This document shows positions 1-8,494 of a DNA stretch of 64,000 nt, piece after piece. Within the stretch, counting starts at the first letter, position 1. Each line of letters begins with the position of its first letter. The notes below the pieces were generated by a model. It was not told the origin of the DNA, searched no databases, and was given only the letters and a program-made list of their open reading frames with translations. The DNA is from Chthoniobacterales bacterium (lineage in GTDB: Bacteria > Verrucomicrobiota > Verrucomicrobiia > Chthoniobacterales > JACTMZ01): contig VEQL01000002.1 of the NCBI GenBank assembly GCA_018883245.1, positions 62,001 to 126,000 of the forward strand, read 5' to 3'. The translations under genes were made by a program, and so were the position numbers.

Positions 1-2
1 TG

Positions 3-3000
3 GTGGGGGTGAAATTTTCCCGCGTTTATGACGCAGGAGGTTGGCGGCAGGCGGGGCTGGATTTGCCGGGCACGGGATACGACCGCGAGACGCGGCGGCG
101 GTTGGCGCGGGTGATGGATGAGGCGAAAGTGCGCTACGGCGCGGGGAGCCTTGTGAGAGGGCACCAGTTGGAGGCGATGGATAGTGTCCAGTGTTCCGTT
201 TTCAGTGTTCAGAAAAAACCGTCCGCAGGACGCAACTATTGCGCTCACGCTCAAAATCAAGTTTCAGCCGTCTTGAATGCCAAAAGCTGTTTCAGCTTCA
301 TGGATTCGCTGCTGCGTCCGGAGGATATCGTGCGGATGGCGGTGGAGCGGGGGGCGAAGGCGGTGGCGATGACGGATCCGAATTTGCACGGGGCGGTCGA
401 GTTCTGCACCGCGGCGCAGGAAGCGGGGATCAAGCCCATCGTTGCCGCGGAGGTGAAAGTCCGGGGGATTCCGTATCTGGCGTATGTGGAAAATGCCGCG
501 GGCTACCGGAAGCTTTGCGGGTTGCTGAGCGGAACAAACAAAGACGTCTTGGACGGCTTGATCCTGCGTCCGGCGGCGGCGTTTCCGGAGGTCCGTTACG
601 CCTCGCCGCGCGATGTGAAATTTTACGAAGTGATGCAGAGCATCCGGACCTTGTCGCTGGCGGGACAGCCGCATCCGGACAAACGCCGCGGGGATTTTTC
701 GTGGTCGCGGCAGATCGGCGTGTCGCCGGGGATGCTCCGCGATACGGAAGAAATCGCGGAGAAGTGCGGCTTTGTTCTGCCCGTCGGCGGACTGAAGTTT
801 CCCCGTTTCACTCCACCGGACGGCTCATTATCACGGGATTTTCTGGCGCGTTTGGCCCGCGAGGGAATGCGCAAACGCTATGGCGCGATACCGTCCGGCG
901 GCGTGCGGCGTCAGGTGGACGAGGAACTGCGCATCATCGGCGAGGTAGGCTACGAGGAGTATTTCCTTGTGGTCTGGGAATTGCTTCAGCGTTGCCGGGA
1001 ACGCGGGATCGATTGGATCACGCGGGGCAGCGCAGCCGATTCGCTGGTGTGCTATTGCCTGGGGATCAGCTCGGTCTGTCCGGTGCGCTTCGAATTGTAT
1101 TTCCGCCGCTTCCTCAACCCCGAACGGATGAAGCTGCAAAAATTGCCGGATATCGACATCGATTTCCCGCACGACCGGCGCGACGAGGTGGTCGATTTGA
1201 TTTTCGAGCGTTACGGACCGCACCATGCCGCGGTGGTGGGAGGGTTCGGCACCTACCAAGGCCGTTCGGCCTTCGCCGACATCGCCAAGGCGCTGGGCGT
1301 ATCCGAATTCCAGATCCGGCGCATGACGGAAAAATTGCCGCAGACTTCGGCGCGCGATGTGGCCGCGGCAGCGCACGACAGCGTGGAAACACGCGGGCTG
1401 ACATGGGAAGAGAATCCGTATCAGGCGGCGCTCAGGTTGGCCGCACGATTGGACGGGTTTCCGCGCCACGCCAAGATGCATCCGTGCGGCGTGGTTGTTT
1501 CGCGGGATCCCGTGGGCGACCTGACACCGCTTTTCATCAGCGCAAGCGGGCGTCCGACCACGCAGTTCGACATGGAAGCGGTCGAGGCGATGGGTTTGGT
1601 GAAATTGGATATCCTCGCACAGGGCGGGCTTTCCGTGCTGCGTGACACGCGGGAGGCGCTGCGGGTGCGGGGCATCGAGCCGCCCGACCCGGGCACGTGG
1701 GACGATCCGCATGTGTGGCAAATGATCGCCGAAGGCGAAGCACGAGGGGCGCACCATATCGAGAGTCCGGCCATGACTTCGCTGGCGCGGATGTCCGGTG
1801 TGCGGGCCATCGACCAATTGATCGCCATCGTGTCGGTGATCCGTCCGGGCGCGGCCAACAGCCTGCGCAAGGAACAGTTCGCACGGCGTGCGCGCGGGAT
1901 CGAGCCCGTGCGCTATGCGCATCCGAGTCTGGAGCCGGTCTTGCGCTCGACCTGCGGCGTGGTGGCCTACGAGGAGCATGTGTTGCAGATCTGCGAGGTG
2001 TTCGCCGGATGGGATGCGGGACGCGCGGACATTTTGCGCCGGATGCTGGTGAAAAACCGCATGGCCAACGTGGATGCGTGGCGTGCGGAATTCGCCGCGG
2101 CGGCGCGGACCAAAGGTCGGACCGACGGCGAGATCGCGGCGGTGTGGGATTTGCTGATGCAGTTTCGCGGTTACGCGTTTTGCCGCGCGCATTCCACGGC
2201 CTACGGTTTGGAAGCCTACGAGGCGGCACAGTTGAAACGGTATTGGCCGGCTGAGTTCTTGGCGTCCGTGCTCACGCACGGGAAAGGGTTCTATTCGCGC
2301 TTGTTCTACACGATCGAGGCGCGGCGGTTGGGGATTTCGTTTTCGGGGCCGGACATCAACGGGGAGGTCAGGCGATTTTCGGCGGCGAGTGCGGCAATCG
2401 CAGTGCCTCTGTGCATGATCAAAGGATTGTCGGAGGAATTGCTAACCCGGATCGAAAACGCCCGACCTTTCGCTTCGTTGGCGGATTTCCAGCGGCGGTG
2501 TGCGCCGCATGCGGACGAGGCCATGGCGCTGCTGAGGGCGGGGGCGTTCGACATGCTCGGCGCCTCGCGCACCGGGCAGTTCTGGGAGCTTCGAGCGCTT
2601 GTCCCGTGGAACGCGGGGCAGGGCTTGCTGCTTGAGTCCAAGCGACCGGCGCTTCCCGTTTCACGCACGGAACCCGACCGCCTGCAAAAATTGCGCGATG
2701 AGATGGAATTGCTCGGGTTTACGGTCTCCGGACATCCGGTGGAACTTTTTCCGGATATTGCCTGGGACACGTATTGTCCGGTCCGCGACGTGCGGAAGTT
2801 CGACGGAAGGTTCGTGACGACATGCGGTTTGGTCGTGGCGCAGCGGTTGCATCGCCAGTCCGACGGACGCGCGATGAAATTCATCAGCATCTGCGACCGC
2901 GGCGATATTCTCGAATGCGAGTTGTTCGCCGGCGCTTACCGCAGGAGCGGCGGGGCCGTTGCGGCGCATCCGGTGGTGGAAGTCGCCGGAGTCGTGCAGC

Positions 3001-3101
3001 GTTTGGGCAACGGCACGGCATGCCTTTTGCGCGTGGAGCGGGTGTGCCGTCCGCGCAGTCTGAAACCGGAGGTTCATGCACGGACGGAAAATCACCCGTG
3101 A
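3..3101 (+). CDS. dnaE2: Error-prone DNA polymerase III alpha subunit (DnaE2/ImuC type), 5'-partial, fused in frame to a Y-family polymerase tail
   Basis: C-family polymerase of the damage-tolerance type. Numbering from the GTG at base 3, the palm motif PDIDIDF lies at 382-388 (catalytic Asp383 and Asp385), the third acidic residue is Asp536 in VKLDILA, and an OB-fold region occupies about 930-1015. The PHP region (about 92-220) is short and degenerate: NAK stands where the HxH metal site should be. Residues 1-58 instead resemble the C-terminal end of a Y-family polymerase (MDEAKVRYGAGSLVRG, like the closing helix of DinB/ImuB). The frame stays open to the window's left edge with no stop before the DnaE part. 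If the two proteins are separate, the DnaE start would be the ATG at 177 or later. Polymerase identity is sure; the fusion is inferred. Confidence 0.85.
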   Translation: MGVKFSRVYDAGGWRQAGLDLPGTGYDRETRRRLARVMDEAKVRYGAGSLVRGHQLEAMDSVQCSVFSVQKKPSAGRNYCAHAQNQVSAVLNAKSCFSFMDSLLRPEDIVRMAVERGAKAVAMTDPNLHGAVEFCTAAQEAGIKPIVAAEVKVRGIPYLAYVENAAGYRKLCGLLSGTNKDVLDGLILRPAAAFPEVRYASPRDVKFYEVMQSIRTLSLAGQPHPDKRRGDFSWSRQIGVSPGMLRDTEEIAEKCGFVLPVGGLKFPRFTPPDGSLSRDFLARLAREGMRKRYGAIPSGGVRRQVDEELRIIGEVGYEEYFLVVWELLQRCRERGIDWITRGSAADSLVCYCLGISSVCPVRFELYFRRFLNPERMKLQKLPDIDIDFPHDRRDEVVDLIFERYGPHHAAVVGGFGTYQGRSAFADIAKALGVSEFQIRRMTEKLPQTSARDVAAAAHDSVETRGLTWEENPYQAALRLAARLDGFPRHAKMHPCGVVVSRDPVGDLTPLFISASGRPTTQFDMEAVEAMGLVKLDILAQGGLSVLRDTREALRVRGIEPPDPGTWDDPHVWQMIAEGEARGAHHIESPAMTSLARMSGVRAIDQLIAIVSVIRPGAANSLRKEQFARRARGIEPVRYAHPSLEPVLRSTCGVVAYEEHVLQICEVFAGWDAGRADILRRMLVKNRMANVDAWRAEFAAAARTKGRTDGEIAAVWDLLMQFRGYAFCRAHSTAYGLEAYEAAQLKRYWPAEFLASVLTHGKGFYSRLFYTIEARRLGISFSGPDINGEVRRFSAASAAIAVPLCMIKGLSEELLTRIENARPFASLADFQRRCAPHADEAMALLRAGAFDMLGASRTGQFWELRALVPWNAGQGLLLESKRPALPVSRTEPDRLQKLRDEMELLGFTVSGHPVELFPDIAWDTYCPVRDVRKFDGRFVTTCGLVVAQRLHRQSDGRAMKFISICDRGDILECELFAGAYRRSGGAVAAHPVVEVAGVVQRLGNGTACLLRVERVCRPRSLKPEVHARTENHP
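183..212. repeat. Short direct repeat of an AGTGTTC-like unit at the polymerase junction
   Basis: The stretch carries AGTGTCC, AGTGTTCC and AGTGTTC in close succession. It sits exactly where the Y-polymerase-like tail ends and the DnaE homology begins, and is translated as a Ser/Val/Phe/Gln-rich linker. Its composition differs from the GC-rich coding sequence on both sides. It looks like intergenic low-complexity DNA that has been read through. Confidence 0.5.
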
Positions 3102-3155
3102 CGATTGTCTTCGCTGGCCAATTCCCGCGCCGATGGGTTAAGGACATCGGAATCT

Positions 3156-4982
3156 ATGCGTGAACCAGCGCAAGATTTCCCCCAAAAACCGCACCGGGAG
3201 CCGACCGAGGTCGCGCGCTTCCGGGACCGGATCGGCGACTGGTGGCGCGAAGCGACGGGCCAAACACCCGCTTTGGGCGGGGAGGGGTCGACCTTCCAAG
3301 TCATTTGGCGGCGTATCAAGCTGTGGTTTCCCGTGATTGTTGTGCTGGGTTTGGCCGCCGCCGGCGCGGGCTTTTATGCTTTTACCGGATGGCGGGCGCA
3401 CGACTTGGCGCGGAAAGCGCGGGCGAATGTGAAGGCGGGCGAGTTGCGCTATGCGCTGATCCAGGCGGAGTCCGCCCGCAGCCTGCGGGGCAAAGACCCT
3501 GAAGTTCTGCGTGCCTACGCGATCGTGCTGGCGGCGAACGGCAGCGCGAAGGCGCTCGAGGTCTGGGACCAAGTCCGCGCCATCGACGAGTTGACCGACG
3601 AGGATCGCTCGGAGGAAGCGTCGGCGGCGGTGCGTCTCGGCGATGATGCGCGCTTCGAGAGGGGTGTCGCCGCGCTCGAAGCGGCGGGAAAACCCGCGGA
3701 GGCGAAGGCTTGGCGCTCCCGCCGCGCGTTGCAGAACAAAGATTTTTCCGAGGCAGAGAGGCTCATGAGACTGGCGGCACAGGAAGAGCCGACGATGGCA
3801 TTCCGGCTCGAGTTGGCCCGGCTTCTTGCCACCATCAACACGCCCGATTCCCTGGCCGAGGCTGTTCAGATCGTGGACGCGATGGCGGTGGAGCCTGACG
3901 GTGACAAGGCCTTGGCGTTCGGTCTCACGACGATTCCCGCCGGGCCGGCGACGAGGCTTTCGTGGGCGAACAGGGCCTTCTCCGATCTCCAGCCCGACAA
4001 CGAGGCGTTGCTACCTGCGGCGAGTGTGATGATCGGCGACCGGCACAGGACTTTGGACAGTATCCTGCGGCAGTTGCAACCGGTCTTCACCGGGGCGAAA
4101 CCCGAGGAGCGCGGCTCCTATGCACGCTGGTTGCTCGATCAGAAGCGCCCGGACGATGCGCTCGTTTTCGCGCGCTCCGCCGAGGCGCGCACATCGCGCG
4201 GCACGTTTCTGGTCCGAGCCGAGGCGCTGAGCGCGAAGGAGGATTGGGAGGCTCTGCTCAAGCTGGTGGATGCGGGTTCTCCGGTGAATGAAACGGTGAC
4301 GCTTCTGCTACGGGCGCGGGCGGAGCGCGGGCTGGGACGCGAGGCGGCAGCGGACGGCGCTCTGCGCAAGGCAATCAAGGCTTCCGCAGGGAGAGGGATT
4401 CTTCCCGAATTGCTGGCTCAAGTGGACGAACTGGGTAAAACCGAACTGGCCAGCCAGACCCTGCTGCAACTCTGCAGCGACCGCACCACCTCCGAGTATG
4501 CGCTTCGCGTGGCACGCTGGCGATTTTCCCAGCGCGGCGAGCCGCGACTCCGCGAGGAAGCGCTGCGGCGCGCTTTGGACGCTTCGCCGAGCGCCGCAAC
4601 CGTCAGGGACTTGGAACGCATGAGGCGCCTGATGAATCGCGAGCCCGTGGACATTGCCGAAACCCAGGCGGCCTTGGATGCCGAGCCGGGAAATATCGAC
4701 TTCCGCCTCACCCACGCGCTCGCGCTGCTCCAGTCCGGTCGCGCGGCGGAGGCGCGCAGATTGCTCGAACCTTGCGAGGCGATAAAGCACCAGCTTTTGC
4801 CGGGGCAAAAAGCGGTGGTTGTCGCCGTCCTTGCGGCAACCGGTTCGCGCAACGAGGGGATCGCGTTGGCGCGCACGATGAAGTCATCGCAGCTCACCGA
4901 TGCCGAATACCGGCTCGTTTACCAGTTCACCGTGGCCGGAGGCGGCGCTCTGGACGAGAAGTCGGGCGAAAGCCAGCCTTAG
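3156..4982 (+). CDS. Membrane-anchored tetratricopeptide-repeat protein
   Basis: A 608-residue protein of unknown function. One hydrophobic segment at about residues 56-76 follows a charged, Pro-rich cytoplasmic N terminus. The rest is Ala/Leu/Arg-rich helical repeat (TPR-like helix pairs such as AEARRLLEPCE) and would lie outside the cytoplasm. I chose the ATG at 3156; an upstream in-frame TTG at 3105 would add 17 residues that look like intergenic sequence. The gene starts 54 bases after the polymerase stop. Its 3' end overlaps the convergent aminotransferase gene by 4 bases. A scaffold for protein assembly is possible but is not shown by the sequence. Confidence 0.75.
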   Translation: MREPAQDFPQKPHREPTEVARFRDRIGDWWREATGQTPALGGEGSTFQVIWRRIKLWFPVIVVLGLAAAGAGFYAFTGWRAHDLARKARANVKAGELRYALIQAESARSLRGKDPEVLRAYAIVLAANGSAKALEVWDQVRAIDELTDEDRSEEASAAVRLGDDARFERGVAALEAAGKPAEAKAWRSRRALQNKDFSEAERLMRLAAQEEPTMAFRLELARLLATINTPDSLAEAVQIVDAMAVEPDGDKALAFGLTTIPAGPATRLSWANRAFSDLQPDNEALLPAASVMIGDRHRTLDSILRQLQPVFTGAKPEERGSYARWLLDQKRPDDALVFARSAEARTSRGTFLVRAEALSAKEDWEALLKLVDAGSPVNETVTLLLRARAERGLGREAAADGALRKAIKASAGRGILPELLAQVDELGKTELASQTLLQLCSDRTTSEYALRVARWRFSQRGEPRLREEALRRALDASPSAATVRDLERMRRLMNREPVDIAETQAALDAEPGNIDFRLTHALALLQSGRAAEARRLLEPCEAIKHQLLPGQKAVVVAVLAATGSRNEGIALARTMKSSQLTDAEYRLVYQFTVAGGGALDEKSGESQP

Positions 4983-6079
4983 GCCGGCAGGCACCCGGTC
5001 ATCCAGCCGAGGAGTTCGGCGATCGTCGCCTCGCTCTCGTCGCCCATGTTGGAAACGCGGAATGTGGTGCCCTTGATTTTTCCGTAGCCGCCGTTGATCG
5101 CGACCTTGTGCTTTTTCTTGAGGGCCGAGCAAAACGCGGCGACGTCGATGTTGCGGTTGTTTTTCACGCAAACCAGCGACTTCGAGCGGTAGCCATCGCG
5201 GGCGAAATGTTCGAATCCGTTGGCGTCCACCCAGTCGGAAATCATCTTGTTGAGTTTCGCGTGACGGGCGTAGCGGTTGTCCAAACCTTCGGTGAAGATG
5301 TCGTCCAACTTGGACTGCAGGGCGTAGATGTGACCGGTGGTCGGCGTGCTGGGCGTCATGAACTTTTCCCAGTTCTTGTGGAACTCGATAATGTCGAAGT
5401 AATAGCCGCGGTCGGATACCTCGGCCGCGCGGGCACGGGCGCGTTCGCTCGCGCTGAAAAGGGCGAGGCCCGGAGGCATCGCGAGCGCTTTCTGGCTGCC
5501 GGTGAGAAGGATGTCGATGCCCAGGTCGTCCATGGGAATCGGCACCGTGGAAAACGAAGAAACGCTGTCCACGATGAACATGACTTCGGGGTATTTGCGG
5601 ACGACGGCTGCGATGTCGGCGAGAGGGCTCAAAACGCCGGTCGATGTTTCGTTGTGGATGAGGGTCACGGCGTCGAAGCCGCCTTGGGACAACTTTTCCT
5701 CGACCAGCTCGGGGAGGATCGGCTCGCCCCATTCGACTTGGAGCGCCTCGGCCTGCTTTCCGCAGCGCTTGCTCACGTCGAACCATTTGTCGGAAAACGC
5801 GCCGCACATGCAGTTCAGGACTTTTTTGCGGACGAGGTTGCGGAGTGCCCCCTCCATCACGCCCCATGCCGAAGATGTGGAAAGGTAAACCGGCCCCTGC
5901 GTGCCGAACATCGTCTGGAGACGCGGATGGATGGATTCGTAGAGGGAGGAGAATTCGCTGCCGCGGTGCCCGATTTGCGGATGGCAAAACGCGCGGAAGG
6001 TTTTTTCCGAGACCTCGACGGGTCCGGGGATGAAGAGTTTGACGTGGCCGTCGGCTGTGGCGTTGGTGGTGTTGAGCAT
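4979..6079 (-). CDS. Class V PLP-dependent aminotransferase (alanine-glyoxylate / serine-pyruvate family)
   Basis: A 366-residue fold-type I aminotransferase. The PLP-binding lysine is Lys197 in TGSQKALAMPPG. HNETSTG (142-148) and the cofactor aspartate Asp171 in VDSVSS are in place, and the N-terminal IPGPVEV matches the substrate-loop signature of this family. Relatives interconvert alanine or serine with glyoxylate or pyruvate; some serve as alternative phosphoserine aminotransferases, so the substrate cannot be fixed from sequence. It is the third gene of a uvrA-TPR-aminotransferase run, with only 3 bases separating it from the TPR gene. Its stop overlaps the convergent TPR gene. Confidence 0.85.
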   Translation of the reverse strand: MLNTTNATADGHVKLFIPGPVEVSEKTFRAFCHPQIGHRGSEFSSLYESIHPRLQTMFGTQGPVYLSTSSAWGVMEGALRNLVRKKVLNCMCGAFSDKWFDVSKRCGKQAEALQVEWGEPILPELVEEKLSQGGFDAVTLIHNETSTGVLSPLADIAAVVRKYPEVMFIVDSVSSFSTVPIPMDDLGIDILLTGSQKALAMPPGLALFSASERARARAAEVSDRGYYFDIIEFHKNWEKFMTPSTPTTGHIYALQSKLDDIFTEGLDNRYARHAKLNKMISDWVDANGFEHFARDGYRSKSLVCVKNNRNIDVAAFCSALKKKHKVAINGGYGKIKGTTFRVSNMGDESEATIAELLGWMTGCLPA

Positions 6080-6082
6080 GGT

Positions 6083-8494
6083 TCAGTTTTCCCAGATGAA
6101 GTGTTCAAGCCGCAGGCGCCGCGCGCGCTGGGCGAGTTCCTCGCGCTGCGGGCCTTTGACGGCCGCGAGTTGATCATAAACAGCGATCGCCGCGGGCCAA
6201 TCTTTCTGTTCTTCGAGCAGTCGGGCGGCTTCCAGCCCCGCCTTGTAAAACCAAAACAGGTCGGCGCTCTGCTGCGGCGGCTTGGAGAGCACGTCGTGGT
6301 AAGCGGCCAAGGCCTCGGTGGCGCGGCCGGCCCGGGCGAGGACGGCGGCGCGTTTGCATGCAGCCTGATCGCGCCAATCCGGCGGCGCGGAAAGATCCGC
6401 GCTCACTTTGGCATAAACTTCCGCCGCCTCGGAAAGCTTGGCAGGATCCTGCGCGGCCAAGGCAAAGAGCGTGTCGCCTTTTTCCATCAGTGCGGCCTGG
6501 CGGACTTCCGGCGGCGGATCCGACGCAAGCAGCCGATCATAGAGCTTCTGTGCGTCGGTGAATTGCTGGTCGCGCAGCAGCAGAGAGGCCTGTTCGAAGC
6601 GCGCGCGGTAGCGCAGGGGAGAAGAAGACTGCGCGAGTTCGTCATACCACGCAAGGGCACGGCCCGCCCCTTCGGCGCTCATGCTCCGGGAAGCGGCCTG
6701 CGCGGCGAGGAACTTGGCCAGGGCTGCCGTCTCGGCGTCCGGTTGCGAACGCGCGATCCCCGAGAGAATCGACTCTGCAGCCGCGTGGTCGCCCGCGCGC
6801 GAGTGAAGCTCGGCAAGTTTGAAGCGGATATCGAGGGCCTCGGGACTGCTCCCGTGTTCGGTCAAAAAAGCCTCGCATGCTTTGACCAGTTCTTCTCGGG
6901 GTTTCGAGCCCGCGCTGTCGGCGGCAAAAATTTCGGCTGCGGCGAGTGCGCTGGCGCGATCTGGGACATCCGCCTCTTGCCGGGCCGTGCCCAGAATCCG
7001 CTCTGCGGCGGCGGGTTCTCCGCGTGCCAACCTCCACTCCGCCAAGGCGAGCTTGGCTTGGAACGCATATTCCGCCGCCGCCGAGCGTCCGGCAAGCGCG
7101 GCAAGGCTGTCGATGTTGCCCTCACGCGCCTCGGCGGTGGCGAGCAGGAAAGACCAGCGCAAGAGGGACGGATCCGCGGGGGCCGTCTTGCGCAGGACTT
7201 CGTAGGACGCGCGGGCGAGCGCGGTGTCGTTTGATGCCAGCGCGGCGAGCATGGCGTTGGCTGCCGCTGCGGATGTCTCCTCGGGGGTGCGCGCCCTCTT
7301 GAGCGCTTCTTGGAAGGATTCGTAGGCTTTTCGATGATCCCCGGTTGCCGCGAAGGCACGGCCTCGCAGGTCGGCGACCGAAAAATCCGAACCGGCAGCC
7401 GATGCGTCCAGATCGTCCAGGATCGCACGGGCCTCGCCCGTCTGGCCTGTGGCAATTTGCGCCTCGGCGAGAAGAAGTTTGGATCGGAGCGAATCCTCCG
7501 CGGAAATTTCCTCACCGGTCTTCACTTGGCCGAGCAACGCAATCGCGCTTTCCGCGCGCTTGGCATCGATTTCCGACCGCGCCAACTGAAGGCGGGCCTC
7601 CGTGGTGCGCCGGCTGTCTTTTTGTGCTGCCCACTCCCGCAGATTGGCCGATGGATCCTCGCCGGCTTTCCTGCTCAGGGTGATCCATCGCTCCATGCTT
7701 TCGCGCATCGTGGGCGTGTCCGGATTCGACGTGATTGTCTCCCGCAAGACATCCCGTGCCCGGTTGTCCACTCCCAGAGCCGTCAAAGAACGGGCGAGTC
7801 CGAGGCGTGCGTTGTCTCGGACAGGCCCAGGCAAGTCGCCGGATTCAAGCACGGCGCGGAAAAGCTCCGACGCCCCCGACGGCTGATCCTGCGCGAGGAG
7901 AACCCGGCCGGCGGCAACGTCCAGTTCCGCGGCCGGCAGCAGCGAGTCGGCTTTGGCCAGGTCAATGAGGCTTTGCGCGTCGCCCCAATTCCCGAGCTGA
8001 AGTTGCAAGTCGATGAGCAGACGGAGCGCGTCAGGCTCGGACGGCGGCGTTTCGTTCTCGCCCGGAAGTGCGGCGCTCGCGGCAACTCTGTCGCCCTGCT
8101 GAAGCCGGATGCGCGCGAGCAGTAATTTGGCGTCAGCGGAGGCGGGTGCAAGAGGAGAGACGAGCTTCGCGGCTGCTTCCAACTTTCCTTGGGCAGCCAG
8201 GGCCGCCGCGCGCAACACGGCAGCCTGCGAGGAGTCTTTGTCGCAGTATTCGTCAAGGGTGCGCAATGCCTCTCCGGGAAGCCCTGCATCCAATTGAGCA
8301 CGCGCGAGGAGCAGGCCCAGCGAGTTCCTTTCCCCTGCAGGCGACTTGCGGATGGCTTCCTCGAGCGGTGCGATCGCGGCCTTGGGCAGGCCGTCGCGGA
8401 GTGCGTTCTGCGCCTTCTCGACGGCAGGGTTCGCGGCTCGGCCCGTGGCCGACAGCGCGATGATCGCAGCCCAGATGATCGGCAGGGTTCTCAT
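6083..8494 (-). CDS. Secreted TPR-repeat protein, translationally coupled to uvrA
   Basis: An 803-residue protein starting [20 protein letters not shown], a cleavable signal peptide ending near residue 20. Nearly the whole mature part is TPR-like helical hairpins (for example AAAERILGTARQEAD and AQKLYDRLLASDPPPEV), with no catalytic domain visible. Start choice: the ATG at 8494 overlaps the uvrA stop as ATGA and is followed by the signal sequence; a longer frame would place 16 unrelated residues in front. The layout (N-terminal export signal, repeated helix pairs with tetrapeptide-like spacing) suggests an extracytoplasmic scaffold or lipoprotein-assembly factor. No homologue of known function is recognised. 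Confidence 0.8.
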   Translation of the reverse strand: MRTLPIIWAAIIALSATGRAANPAVEKAQNALRDGLPKAAIAPLEEAIRKSPAGERNSLGLLLARAQLDAGLPGEALRTLDEYCDKDSSQAAVLRAAALAAQGKLEAAAKLVSPLAPASADAKLLLARIRLQQGDRVAASAALPGENETPPSEPDALRLLIDLQLQLGNWGDAQSLIDLAKADSLLPAAELDVAAGRVLLAQDQPSGASELFRAVLESGDLPGPVRDNARLGLARSLTALGVDNRARDVLRETITSNPDTPTMRESMERWITLSRKAGEDPSANLREWAAQKDSRRTTEARLQLARSEIDAKRAESAIALLGQVKTGEEISAEDSLRSKLLLAEAQIATGQTGEARAILDDLDASAAGSDFSVADLRGRAFAATGDHRKAYESFQEALKRARTPEETSAAAANAMLAALASNDTALARASYEVLRKTAPADPSLLRWSFLLATAEAREGNIDSLAALAGRSAAAEYAFQAKLALAEWRLARGEPAAAERILGTARQEADVPDRASALAAAEIFAADSAGSKPREELVKACEAFLTEHGSSPEALDIRFKLAELHSRAGDHAAAESILSGIARSQPDAETAALAKFLAAQAASRSMSAEGAGRALAWYDELAQSSSPLRYRARFEQASLLLRDQQFTDAQKLYDRLLASDPPPEVRQAALMEKGDTLFALAAQDPAKLSEAAEVYAKVSADLSAPPDWRDQAACKRAAVLARAGRATEALAAYHDVLSKPPQQSADLFWFYKAGLEAARLLEEQKDWPAAIAVYDQLAAVKGPQREELAQRARRLRLEHFIWEN

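Noticed and set aside
4772-7234. An 820-codon plus-strand frame over the aminotransferase and TPR genes
   Set aside because: Shadow of the minus-strand genes, no recognisable protein.
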